A stretch of DNA of 7,502 nucleotides from Bacteroidales bacterium. Lineage in GTDB: Bacteria; Bacteroidota; Bacteroidia; Bacteroidales; Bacteroidaceae. Numbering within the stretch: position 1 is the stretch's first letter; every line of letters begins with the position of its first letter. The stretch covers positions 1 to 7,502 of the forward strand of contig SFEK01000102.1 in the NCBI GenBank assembly GCA_004557285.1. The letters are read 5' to 3'. Under the pieces are notes generated by a model that did not search any database, was not told the DNA's origin, and saw nothing but the letters and a program-made list of their open reading frames with translations. Shown here piece by piece: positions 1 to 7,144 of the stretch. The position numbers were made by a program, and so were the translations under genes.

Positions 1-3000
1 CGAACCAAAGAAATTCAACAATATGTGCAGCAGTCGGCGACTGAGCAGAAAAAGCAGATTGAAGCTCTGAAAGCCAAGATTGAAGACACGCCCATTGACG
101 AACGTGAAGGCATATTCAACCAGATTGACAAACTCGAAAAAGAAATTCTCGACATCTATGAGAAGGCACTTGATGAGGTGATGCCCGTGGCATTCAACAT
201 TGTCAAGGATACTGCCCGTCGTTTTGCAGAAAACGAGGAGATTGTCGTGACGGCTACAGACTTTGACCGCGACTTGTCCATCACCAAGGACTTTGTGCGC
301 ATTGAGGGCGACAAAGCCATCTACAGCAACCACTGGATGGCGGGCGGCAACGACATGACATGGGACATGGTTCACTATGATGTTCAGCTGTTTGGTGGCG
401 TGGTGCTCCATCAGGGTAAGATTGCCGAGATGGCTACCGGTGAAGGAAAAACACTCGTGGCCACGCTTCCCGTGTTTCTCAACGCCCTGACAGGCAACGG
501 CGTGCATGTGGTGACCGTCAACGACTATCTGGCCAAGCGTGACTCTGAATGGATGGGACCTCTCTATATGTTCAACGGGCTTTCGGTGGATTGCATCGAC
601 AAGCACCGCCCCAACACACCGGAACGCAGAAGGGCTTATATGGCAGACATCACCTTCGGTACCAACAACGAGTTTGGTTTCGACTACCTGCGCGACAACA
701 TGGCCATCTCGCCAGCCGACCTGGTGCAGCGCAAGCACAACTATGCCATCGTGGACGAGGTTGACTCGGTGTTGATCGACGATGCCCGTACACCGCTTAT
801 CATCTCTGGTCCCGTGCCTAATGGCGACGACCAGATGTATGAAGAATACCAGCCGCTGGTGGAACACCTGGTTGAGGTACAGCGCAAACTGGCCACACAG
901 TTCCTTGCCGAGGCCAAACAGATGATCAACGAGGGTAGAGAGAAAAACGATGAAAAACTGCAGGAGCAGGGTTTCCTCTCGCTCTACCGTTCACATAAGG
1001 CGCTTCCAAAGAACAAGCCCCTCATCAAATACCTCTCTGAAGAAGGTATCAAGGCTGGTATGCTGAAGACTGAGGAGTATTACATGGAGAACAACAACCG
1101 CCGTATGCCGGAAGCTGTCAAACCGCTGTATTTCGTTGTCGATGAGAAACTCAACTCGGTGGATCTTACCGACAAGGGTACAGAATGGCTGGCCGCACAG
1201 GTGAACGACAAGGAGCTCTTTGTGTTGCCCGACATCACCTCGCAGCTGTCGGCCCTGGAAAACGAGAAAGACCTTGACGAGCAACAGAAGCTCGACATGA
1301 AAGATGAACTCTTCAACCACTATGCCGTACAGAGCGAGCGTGTGCACACCCTGCAACAGTTGCTCAAGGCTTATACCATGTTCAACAAGGATGATGAATA
1401 TGTGGTGATGGACGGTGAGGTGAAGATTGTCGATGAACAGACGGGCCGTATCATGGAAGGCCGCCAGTGGAGCGACGGTCTGCACCAGGCGGTTGAGGCC
1501 AAAGAGCATGTCAGGGTAAAGGAAGCTACACAGACCTTTGCCACCATCACGCTGCAAAACTACTTCCGCATGTACCACAAGTTGGCAGGTATGACCGGTA
1601 CGGCAAGTACAGAAGCCGGTGAGTTGTGGGACATCTACAAGCTCGACGTGGTGGAAATTCCCACCAACAAGCCTGTATTGCGCAACGACATGGACGACAG
1701 GGTTTACAAGACTGCCCGCGAGAAATACAACGCCGTGATTGAGGAAATCGAGGATATGAGAAACAGCGGCCGCCCATGTCTGGTGGGTACCACTTCGGTT
1801 GAAATCTCAGAATTGCTCAGCCGTATGCTCAACCTGCGCCGCATTCCTCATTATGTGCTCAACGCCAAGCTGCACCAGCAAGAGGCCAACATCGTGGCAG
1901 AAGCCGGCAAGAGCACCATGGGCAGGGTGTGGACGACAAGCGACGGAAGGGCCTTCAGCGACAAGGCTACGGCCATGAAATACAAGGAAATCATCGACCA
2001 GGAAAATGCCGGGAGCAAGAAGAAGAAGAATGCCGCCCCCATTACCATCAGCGAGGAACAGCGGCTGCTGGGTGCGGTGACCATCGCCACCAACATGGCG
2101 GGTCGTGGTACCGACATCAAGCTGTCTGCTGAAGTGAAGGCAGCAGGCGGTCTGGCCATCATCGGTACAGAGCGTCATGAGAGCCGCCGTGTGGACAGGC
2201 AGTTGCGTGGTCGTGCCGGTCGTCAGGGCGACCCGGGTAGTTCGGTGTTCTATGTGAGTCTTGAAGACAAACTGATGCGTCTGTTTGCCAGCGAGCGCAT
2301 AGCCAGGGTAATGGACCGTCTTGGTTTCCAGGAAGGTGAACGTATCGAAAGCCCCATCGTCACCAAAAACATCGAGCGTGCGCAGAAGAAGGTGGAGGAA
2401 AACAACTTCGGTATCCGTAAGCGTCTGCTGGAATATGATGATGTGATGAACAAACAGCGTACCGTGATTTACGGCAAGCGTCGCCACGCCTTGATGGGAG
2501 AACGCATCGGAATGGATATCACCAACACCATCTGGGACCGCGTGGTGCACATCATCGAAAAGAACGACTACGAGGGATGCAAAGACGACTTCATGAAGGT
2601 GTTTGCCATGGAATGTCCGTTCTCGGCCGAGGAGTTTGAGAACGAGCATAGGGATGCTCTCGAAGAAAAGGCATTCCAGATGGCCATGGATTCTTTCAAA
2701 CGCAAGACTGACCGCATCCAGACCGTAGCCTTCCCCGTCATCAAGGATGTATATGAAAATCAAGGCGACCGCTTTGAGCGCATCATGGTGCCCATCACCG
2801 ACGGCAAACGCATCTACAACATCCCCTGCAATCTGAAAGAGGCCTACGAGACCGAATGCAAGAGCGTGGTGAAACAGTTTGAAAAGAACATCCTGCTGCA
2901 CACCATCGACGAGTGCTGGAAAGAAAACCTGCGTGCGCTTGACGAACTGAAACATAGTGTTCAGAATGCTTCGTACGAGCAGAAAGACCCATTGGTGATC

Positions 3001-3333
3001 TTCAAACTTGAGAGTGTGAAACTCTTTGACGATATGGTTGACCAGATGAACAACCGCATCGTTGGTGTACTTTCAAGAGGACAGATACCTGAAATGCAAC
3101 AGGAAGAGGTGCACGAGGCCGCTCCTGAACAGAAGAGCCAGCGCTACACAGAGCAGAAAGATGAGCTGAACGACCCCGCACAACAGGCAGCAGCACATCA
3201 TGACACCCGTGAGAGCGCAGAACCACGACGCCAGATGCCTATCCGCAAAGACAAGTTACCAGGAAGAAACGACCCATGTCCATGCGGCAGCGGAAAGAAA
3301 TTCAAAAACTGCCACGGCAAAGGCATCGTTTAA
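1..3333 (+). CDS. secA: Preprotein translocase ATPase SecA (5'-truncated by window edge)
   Basis: SecA is the cytosolic and membrane-associated motor that pushes unfolded preproteins through SecYEG using ATP. The reading frame is open to base 1, and the GTG at 25 is an internal Val codon; by comparison with Bacteroides SecA from memory, about 45-50 N-terminal residues are missing. In-window codons show Walker A GEGKT (codons 147-151, nt 439-453), the DEVD Walker B box (252-255, nt 754-765), ATNMAGRGTD of the second nucleotide-binding domain and motif VI RGRAGRQ (736-742). The C-terminus carries the zinc-binding SEC-C tail, with NDPCPCGSGKKFKNCHG near 3268-3318, that binds SecB or ribosomes in other bacteria. 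The 1110 codons present already exceed E. coli SecA (901 aa). This is normal for Bacteroidetes, which have a longer preprotein-crosslinking region, but the lysine-rich insert at 1909-2073 seems extra. The stop is TAA at 3331. Confidence 0.97.
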   Translation, partial: RTKEIQQYVQQSATEQKKQIEALKAKIEDTPIDEREGIFNQIDKLEKEILDIYEKALDEVMPVAFNIVKDTARRFAENEEIVVTATDFDRDLSITKDFVRIEGDKAIYSNHWMAGGNDMTWDMVHYDVQLFGGVVLHQGKIAEMATGEGKTLVATLPVFLNALTGNGVHVVTVNDYLAKRDSEWMGPLYMFNGLSVDCIDKHRPNTPERRRAYMADITFGTNNEFGFDYLRDNMAISPADLVQRKHNYAIVDEVDSVLIDDARTPLIISGPVPNGDDQMYEEYQPLVEHLVEVQRKLATQFLAEAKQMINEGREKNDEKLQEQGFLSLYRSHKALPKNKPLIKYLSEEGIKAGMLKTEEYYMENNNRRMPEAVKPLYFVVDEKLNSVDLTDKGTEWLAAQVNDKELFVLPDITSQLSALENEKDLDEQQKLDMKDELFNHYAVQSERVHTLQQLLKAYTMFNKDDEYVVMDGEVKIVDEQTGRIMEGRQWSDGLHQAVEAKEHVRVKEATQTFATITLQNYFRMYHKLAGMTGTASTEAGELWDIYKLDVVEIPTNKPVLRNDMDDRVYKTAREKYNAVIEEIEDMRNSGRPCLVGTTSVEISELLSRMLNLRRIPHYVLNAKLHQQEANIVAEAGKSTMGRVWTTSDGRAFSDKATAMKYKEIIDQENAGSKKKKNAAPITISEEQRLLGAVTIATNMAGRGTDIKLSAEVKAAGGLAIIGTERHESRRVDRQLRGRAGRQGDPGSSVFYVSLEDKLMRLFASERIARVMDRLGFQEGERIESPIVTKNIERAQKKVEENNFGIRKRLLEYDDVMNKQRTVIYGKRRHALMGERIGMDITNTIWDRVVHIIEKNDYEGCKDDFMKVFAMECPFSAEEFENEHRDALEEKAFQMAMDSFKRKTDRIQTVAFPVIKDVYENQGDRFERIMVPITDGKRIYNIPCNLKEAYETECKSVVKQFEKNILLHTIDECWKENLRALDELKHSVQNASYEQKDPLVIFKLESVKLFDDMVDQMNNRIVGVLSRGQIPEMQQEEVHEAAPEQKSQRYTEQKDELNDPAQQAAAHHDTRESAEPRRQMPIRKDKLPGRNDPCPCGSGKKFKNCHGKGIV

Positions 3334-3346
3334 ACCATGAACCATC

Positions 3347-3392
3347 ATGAGGGTGCATCTACAGTCATCACAAGCTGGTGATACACCCTCAT
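3347..3392 (+). other. Stem-loop between secA and the ABC gene
   Basis: ATGAGGGTG (3347-3355) and CACCCTCAT (3384-3392) are perfect 9-bp inverted arms. Inside the loop a second helix is possible, ATCAC (3367-3371) with GTGAT (3378-3382). The 3' flank, ATTCATGTAATAC, has no run of T, so this is not a standard intrinsic terminator. It could be a weak or factor-dependent terminator for secA, an RNA processing or 3'-end stabilising hairpin, or a protein-binding palindrome. It occupies most of the 80-bp gap, and the next start codon lies 21 bases beyond it. Confidence 0.5.
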
Positions 3393-3413
3393 TCATGTAA
3401 TACTTTCAAGAAT

Positions 3414-4163
3414 ATGGAAATACACATCCAAGGACTCATCAAAAAATTTGGCGAGAAGACTGCCGTTGATGTCAGCGAATTCAACATTCACCACGGAGAT
3501 ATCGTAGGTCTGGTAGGTAACAACGGTGCAGGAAAGACCACCTTGTTCCGTATGCTGCTCGATTTGATCAAAACCGATGGAGGACAGGTGACCATGACAC
3601 CCGCTACCAGCGATGGCACACCGGCGGCTCCCATCAACCCGGCCTCGTCGGAAGACTGGAAAACCATCACCGGTGCCTATATCGACGAGGGCTTCCTCAT
3701 CGATTTCCTTACCCCCGAAGAGTATTTCCAATTTGTGGGCAAGGTCAACCACCTGAGCAAGGAGGAAACAGAAAACCGTCTGCAAGAATTCAACCACCTG
3801 ATGAATGGCGAAATATTGGGACAGAAAAAACTCATCAGAAACTTCTCTGCCGGAAACAAACAGAAAATCGGCATCATCTCTGCCCTGCTCAACTATCCAC
3901 AGCTGTTGATTCTTGATGAACCCTTCAACTTCCTTGACCCTACGGGACAGAACAACCTGAAACATCTGCTGACGGAATACAACGCCCGCACAGGGGCCAC
4001 CATCCTCATCAGCAGCCATAACCTTACGCACACGGTGGATATATCCAACAGGATTGCCCTGTTGGAAAAAGGCGTGGTCATCAAAGACATGACCAACAAC
4101 AACGGTAGCGCAAAGGCTGAACTTGAAGAGTATTTCATGCACCAGGAGAACCAGGAACAATGA
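3414..4163 (+). CDS. ABC transporter ATP-binding protein (ABC-2 / GldA-like type)
   Basis: A 249-aa ATPase subunit that would power an ABC transporter from the cytoplasmic face. Visible motifs: Walker A GNNGAGKTT (residues 35-43), a non-canonical signature FSAGNKQK (144-151) in place of LSGGQ, Walker B LLILDEP (164-170), D-loop FLDPTG (173-178) and H-loop His202 in ISSHN. The Q-loop region reads TGAYIDEGFLIDFLT (86-100) with no clear glutamine. The overall pattern resembles the single-domain ATPases paired with ABC-2 type permeases in Bacteroidetes, but no permease lies in this window. I chose ATG 3414 (MEIHIQGLIKKFG) because it begins at the normal first beta strand; the GTG at 3378 would add 12 unrelated residues encoded inside the preceding hairpin. 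Its stop overlaps the recR start (ATGA, 4160-4163), implying coupled translation. The substrate is unknown. Confidence 0.9.
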   Translation: MEIHIQGLIKKFGEKTAVDVSEFNIHHGDIVGLVGNNGAGKTTLFRMLLDLIKTDGGQVTMTPATSDGTPAAPINPASSEDWKTITGAYIDEGFLIDFLTPEEYFQFVGKVNHLSKEETENRLQEFNHLMNGEILGQKKLIRNFSAGNKQKIGIISALLNYPQLLILDEPFNFLDPTGQNNLKHLLTEYNARTGATILISSHNLTHTVDISNRIALLEKGVVIKDMTNNNGSAKAELEEYFMHQENQEQ

Positions 4164-4774
4164 TACAGAAATATCCTTCACAACTATTTGAGAAAGCGGT
4201 GGGAGAATTTGCTGGTCTACCCGGCATCGGTCATAAAACGGCACTCCGACTGGTGCTGTTCATGCTCCGACAATCTCCCGAAAAAGTGGAGCAGTTTGTC
4301 AAGACAATCAGCGACATGAAACGGGAAATCAAATATTGCAGGATATGCCACAACATCAGCGACCACGAGATCTGCCCCATCTGCTCCGACAGCAAAAGAG
4401 ACGACACCACAGTTTGCGTGGTGGAGAATGTGCAGGATGTGATGGCCATAGAGAACACTCAACAGTATCATGGATTATATCATGTTCTTGGAGGTGTCAT
4501 TTCGCCCATGGACGGCATTGGTCCTAATGACATCCAGATAGAATCACTCGTGCAACGTGTGGAAGAAGGTCATGTCAAAGAAGTCATTCTGGCATTGAGC
4601 TCTACCATGGAGGGTGATACGACAAACTTCTTCATCTACCGCAAACTGGCTGCCACCAACGTGCGGCTTACTGTGATTGCACGGGGAATATCGGTTGGAG
4701 ACGAACTGGAATATACCGACGAGGTGACTCTCGGGCGTTCTATCGTCAACAGAATACCTTTTGAAGAAAAATAA
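4160..4774 (+). CDS. recR: Recombination mediator protein RecR
   Basis: RecR (204 aa, the usual length) forms a ring-shaped clamp that works with RecO and RecF to load RecA on SSB-coated gapped DNA. The N-terminal helix-hairpin-helix reads LPGIGHKTALRL (20-31). A four-cysteine zinc finger follows: Cys60, Cys63, Cys72, Cys75 (CRICHNISDHEICPIC). The Toprim domain starts around VCVVENVQDVMAIE (85-98) and includes the conserved LGGVISPMDGIGP stretch (110-122) and the acidic EVILALSSTMEGD segment (141-153). The C-terminal RGISVGDELEYTDEVTLGRSI (175-195) is typical of the family. All key residues appear intact. The start overlaps the ABC stop by 4 bases, so the pair is probably co-translated. The membrane-protein gene begins 11 bases after its stop. 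Confidence 0.97.
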   Translation: MIQKYPSQLFEKAVGEFAGLPGIGHKTALRLVLFMLRQSPEKVEQFVKTISDMKREIKYCRICHNISDHEICPICSDSKRDDTTVCVVENVQDVMAIENTQQYHGLYHVLGGVISPMDGIGPNDIQIESLVQRVEEGHVKEVILALSSTMEGDTTNFFIYRKLAATNVRLTVIARGISVGDELEYTDEVTLGRSIVNRIPFEEK

Positions 4775-4785
4775 CCATCGCAACA

Positions 4786-5211
4786 ATGAAAAAAACACAA
4801 CGCACGTTGTTGGGCATGATGCTCGGCAGCATAGGCATCTCACTTTTGCTGGTTCTTCTTTACGAAACCGACATCTTCTTGTCAGGCACATCCACCGACA
4901 ACAAGAGTGCAGAATTTCTTACAGTAACCTTCATGGAACTGCTCACCATCTGCCTCATCCCGTTGTCGCTGCGCTTGTTTAAATTCAAGCATATCCACAG
5001 GCAACTCACCACAGGCAAAGCCTCCAAACTGTTGGTTTGGGGCACGTTGCGCATGGTGATGCTCTGTCTGCCCATGATGGTCAACACGCTGTTGTATTAT
5101 CTTTTCATGAATGTGGCTTTCGGGTATATGGCATTAATCGGTCTGATAAGTCTTACATTCATTTACCCCAACATGCAAAGATGCATATCTGAAACGAGCC
5201 AAAAGCAATGA
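4786..5211 (+). CDS. Small four-helix inner-membrane protein of unknown function
   Basis: A 141-aa hydrophobic protein that I cannot assign to a functional family. It has four likely transmembrane segments, at about residues 8-27, 46-65, 83-105 and 107-127. The positive-inside rule gives a cytoplasmic N-terminus (MKKTQR), a basic cytoplasmic loop between helices 2 and 3 (RLFKFKHIHRQ, 63-73, plus Lys78 and Lys81) and a cytoplasmic C-terminus. The outside loop after helix 1 (about 28-45) is polar and short. No catalytic motif is visible and there is no cleavable signal peptide. It sits 11 bases after recR, and its TGA stop overlaps the glycosyltransferase ATG (ATGA, 5208-5211). The translational link to a glycosyltransferase leaves a role in envelope or glycan-precursor processes possible, but this is position-based inference only. 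Confidence 0.85.
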   Translation: MKKTQRTLLGMMLGSIGISLLLVLLYETDIFLSGTSTDNKSAEFLTVTFMELLTICLIPLSLRLFKFKHIHRQLTTGKASKLLVWGTLRMVMLCLPMMVNTLLYYLFMNVAFGYMALIGLISLTFIYPNMQRCISETSQKQ

Positions 5212-6404
5212 AACTTTCTGTTATCATAGTCAGCTACAACGTCAAGTATTACCTGCAACAATGCATTGAGAGTGTACGTCGGGCCATCAACGGTATCGAT
5301 GCTGAAATCTGTGTCATCGACAACCACTCGCGCGACAACACGGTGGGCTATCTTCGTAAGCACAACAAAGACTTGCGCATCATTGCCAGCAACCACAACA
5401 ATGGTTTTGCACGAGCCAACAACATCTTTATCCAACAGACAGAAAGCGAATATGTGCTGCTGCTCAACCCCGACACCATCGTAGGCGAGGAGGTGTTGCA
5501 CGAGTGCATACAATTCATGGATTCTCACCCCCAAGCTGGCGGTCTGGGCGTAAGAATGTTGAAGGTGGATGGCAGCGATGCCATGGAAAGCCGACGCGGG
5601 CTCCCCACCCCGATGACCTCGTTCTACAAGATGTGTGGACTCTGCAACCGTTTTCCAAAGAACAAGCTGCTGGGCAGATATTATATGGGCTACCTGCCCT
5701 GGGACCAGCCGGGGCAAATTGAAGTGATTAGTGGCGCCTTCTTCTTCATGCGCCGTGAGGCCATTGAAAAGGCGGGATTGCTGGACGAAGACTTCTTTAT
5801 GTATGGCGAGGACATCGACCTCTCCTACCGCCTGCTGAAGAATGGATACCAAAACTGGTATCTGCCTTTGAAAATCCTACACTACAAAGGAGAGAGCACA
5901 CAAAAATCTTCGTTCAGATATGTCCATATCTTTTATGAGGCTATGCTCATCTTCTTCAAAAAACATTACGGGCACACGAGATTCTGGCTTACTGTCCCCA
6001 TCAAGACGGCCATATACATGAAGGCCAGCTTTGCGCTGATCAGCACATGGCTGGAACAGACACGCAAGACTTTGGGCTTCTCGTATTTCAGAAACAAGAA
6101 AAGGGCACACTATATCTTCCTTGGCAATAATGCCAGTATCAAGAAATGCAAACAAATCGTACAGCGCAACGGCTTGTGGGCAAAATATGTGGTGTGCAAC
6201 GAAACCACTCACCCCAACGGGCACCTGGACATGGCAGACATCAACGACGCCAAGCATATCACCTATGTGGTCTATGACACCAAGGCATTCAGCTATGCCA
6301 ATATCCTGAACATCTTTTCGCGCCGCCCTGAATTCAACGTGCATATAGGTACATTCAATCCGGATAAAGGCATCATCATCACCGACAGAGAAGCCATCAA
6401 CTAA
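5208..6404 (+). CDS. Family 2 glycosyltransferase, rhamnosyltransferase-like, with extra C-terminal domain
   Basis: An inverting GT-A glycosyltransferase (398 aa) that would transfer a sugar from a nucleotide-sugar donor to a glycan or lipid acceptor at the inner face of the membrane. Motifs in order: VIIVSYN (5-11), VIDNHSRDNT (36-45), NNGFARANN (64-72), LLLNPDT (84-90) with Asp89 in the DXD-equivalent metal and nucleotide site, SGAFFFMRREA (175-185), and the catalytic-base segment FMYGEDIDLSYR (197-208; Glu201, Asp202), then LHYKGES (224-230). This order fits WbbL-like rhamnosyltransferases; the sugar cannot be read from sequence. Residues 245-285 hold amphipathic or weakly hydrophobic stretches that could touch the membrane. 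Residues about 299-398 form a separate alpha/beta-looking domain, beginning HYIFLGNN, that I do not recognise. Start ATG 5208 overlaps the upstream stop; the acetyltransferase gene follows after 15 bases. Confidence 0.92.
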   Translation: MKLSVIIVSYNVKYYLQQCIESVRRAINGIDAEICVIDNHSRDNTVGYLRKHNKDLRIIASNHNNGFARANNIFIQQTESEYVLLLNPDTIVGEEVLHECIQFMDSHPQAGGLGVRMLKVDGSDAMESRRGLPTPMTSFYKMCGLCNRFPKNKLLGRYYMGYLPWDQPGQIEVISGAFFFMRREAIEKAGLLDEDFFMYGEDIDLSYRLLKNGYQNWYLPLKILHYKGESTQKSSFRYVHIFYEAMLIFFKKHYGHTRFWLTVPIKTAIYMKASFALISTWLEQTRKTLGFSYFRNKKRAHYIFLGNNASIKKCKQIVQRNGLWAKYVVCNETTHPNGHLDMADINDAKHITYVVYDTKAFSYANILNIFSRRPEFNVHIGTFNPDKGIIITDREAIN

Positions 6405-6419
6405 TATATATAATAAGGT

Positions 6420-6938
6420 ATGACAGCAAAACAACTGCCGGCAATTCATCTGAGGGCCATCGAACCCGAAGATCTTGATGTGCTCTATGCTATCGAGAAC
6501 GACCACCAACTTTGGAATGTCGGTGAAACCAATGTACCCTATTCACGTTATGTGCTCTACGACTATCTTTCCAACACCAAGAACGACATCTATGCCGACC
6601 GCCAGGTGCGCATGATGATCGAGAACGACCAGCATCAATCCGTGGGCATTGTTGACATCATCAATTTTGACCCCAAACATCAGCGGGCCGAAATTGGCAT
6701 AGTGATCATGAACCCATTCAGACATCAAGGTCTGGCACAGGCCACCTTGGAACAAATCAAAGAATATGCCCTCTACACATGGCATCTGCATCAGCTTTAT
6801 GCCTATATCAGCAGCAACAATACCACATCCATCAATCTCTTCAAAAAATGTGGTTTCACCAGCTCTATCCTGCTTAAAGAGTGGTTATTTGATGGTAAAG
6901 CATACCACAATGCGGTATTGATGCAACTTTTTCTATAA
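6420..6938 (+). CDS. GNAT family N-acetyltransferase (RimJ/RimL/SpeG-like)
   Basis: A 172-aa acetyl-CoA-dependent acetyltransferase. The N-terminus HLRAIEPEDLDVLYAIEND (10-28) is the usual first strand and helix of RimL-type GNATs. Motif A appears as EIGIVIMNPFRHQGLAQATL (91-110), with the acetyl-CoA pyrophosphate loop R101-x-x-G104-x-A106. The following strand and helix read LYAYISSNNTTSINLFKKCGF (126-146), with Asn133/Asn134 and the KxGF ending. The last part, EWLFDGKAYHNAVLMQLFL, matches the closing strand of the fold. The acceptor is unknown: a ribosomal-protein N-terminus, a polyamine, an antibiotic or an amino sugar are all seen in relatives. The location after a glycosyltransferase makes an amino-sugar acceptor conceivable but not shown. 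It is the last gene of the apparent five-gene unit; only an AGG lies 2 bases before the ATG, in an A/T-rich 15-base gap. Confidence 0.93.
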   Translation: MTAKQLPAIHLRAIEPEDLDVLYAIENDHQLWNVGETNVPYSRYVLYDYLSNTKNDIYADRQVRMMIENDQHQSVGIVDIINFDPKHQRAEIGIVIMNPFRHQGLAQATLEQIKEYALYTWHLHQLYAYISSNNTTSINLFKKCGFTSSILLKEWLFDGKAYHNAVLMQLFL

Positions 6939-6953
6939 AAAATCGTCCAAACA

Positions 6954-6985
6954 TTTGGTGATTCAAAAAAAAGTGCGTACCTTTG
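6954..6985 (+). promoter_or_regulatory. Bacteroidetes-type promoter for tRNA-Asp
   Basis: TTTG at 6954-6957 and TACCTTTG at 6978-6985 match the -33 (TTTG) and -7 (TAnnTTTG) elements recognised by the Bacteroidetes primary sigma factor, with a 20-bp spacer inside the usual 19-21. Transcription should begin near 6991-6993, about 20 bases before the mature tRNA 5' end. The spacer holds an A-rich tract (6965-6972). It lies just after the acetyltransferase stop, so the tRNA need not depend on the upstream unit. Confidence 0.85.
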
Positions 6986-7012
6986 CAACCGCAATTGAGA
7001 CAGATACGACAA

Positions 7013-7087
7013 GGTGCGTTAGTTCAGCCTGGTTAGAATGCCTGCCTGTCACGCAGGAGGTCACGGGTTCGAGTCCCGTACGCACCG
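7013..7087 (+). tRNA. tRNA-Asp (anticodon GTC)
   Basis: A complete cloverleaf can be drawn. The acceptor stem is GGTGCGT (7013-7019) with ACGCACC (7080-7086), and the discriminator is G7087. The D-stem is GTTC with GAAT, around a loop containing GG. The anticodon stem is CCTGC (7041-7045) with GCAGG (7053-7057), closing the loop CTGTCAC with GTC at 7048-7050. The variable loop is AGGTC, and the T arm is ACGGG-TTCGAGT-CCCGT (7063-7079). The GTC anticodon reads Asp codons GAC and GAT, and discriminator G fits aspartate identity. CCA is not encoded (CTG follows), so it must be added by the CCA-adding enzyme. No second copy of the tRNA 3' end appears downstream, so there is no sign of an integrated element using this tRNA as its att site within the window. 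Confidence 0.98.
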
Positions 7088-7098
7088 CTGAAAATAAC

Positions 7099-7132
7099 AA
7101 AGGTTTTGAAGCAAGTCTTCAAAACCTTTTTT
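7099..7132 (+). terminator. Rho-independent terminator of tRNA-Asp
   Basis: A perfect 13-bp stem, AAAGGTTTTGAAG (7099-7111) with CTTCAAAACCTTT (7117-7129), has a 5-base loop CAAGT and runs directly into T (T-run 7127-7132). It starts 11 bases after the tRNA. On the minus strand the same stem is followed by TGTTATTTTC, so it may also work, less strongly, as a terminator for transcription arriving from the right. Confidence 0.93.
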
Positions 7133-7144
7133 GTTGTTAAACGC

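Noticed and set aside
25..33. GTG at 25 as the start of secA
   Set aside because: The frame is open to base 1 and the upstream codons (RTKEIQQY) align with known Bacteroidetes SecA, so the gene begins before the window.
1807..2955. Long minus-strand open frame (382 codons) inside secA
   Set aside because: It is antisense to the conserved SecA domain II region, has no recognisable motif, and arises from the codon composition of the real gene. The same applies to the minus-strand frames at 991-1578, 3393-4244, 5163-5852 and 5877-6509.
3378..3413. N-terminal extension of the ABC protein from GTG 3378
   Set aside because: It begins inside the stem-loop, adds residues with no family counterpart, and ATG 3414 starts exactly at the expected first strand.
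3395..3413. Promoter for the ABC-recR unit (GTAATACTTTC)
   Set aside because: It deviates from TAnnTTTG in both spacing and final base and has no TTTG at the -33 distance.
7013..7140. Integrative element attachment site at tRNA-Asp
   Set aside because: The tRNA 3' end is not repeated downstream and no integrase is visible; ACGCAG at 7051 and 7141 is a 6-base coincidence.
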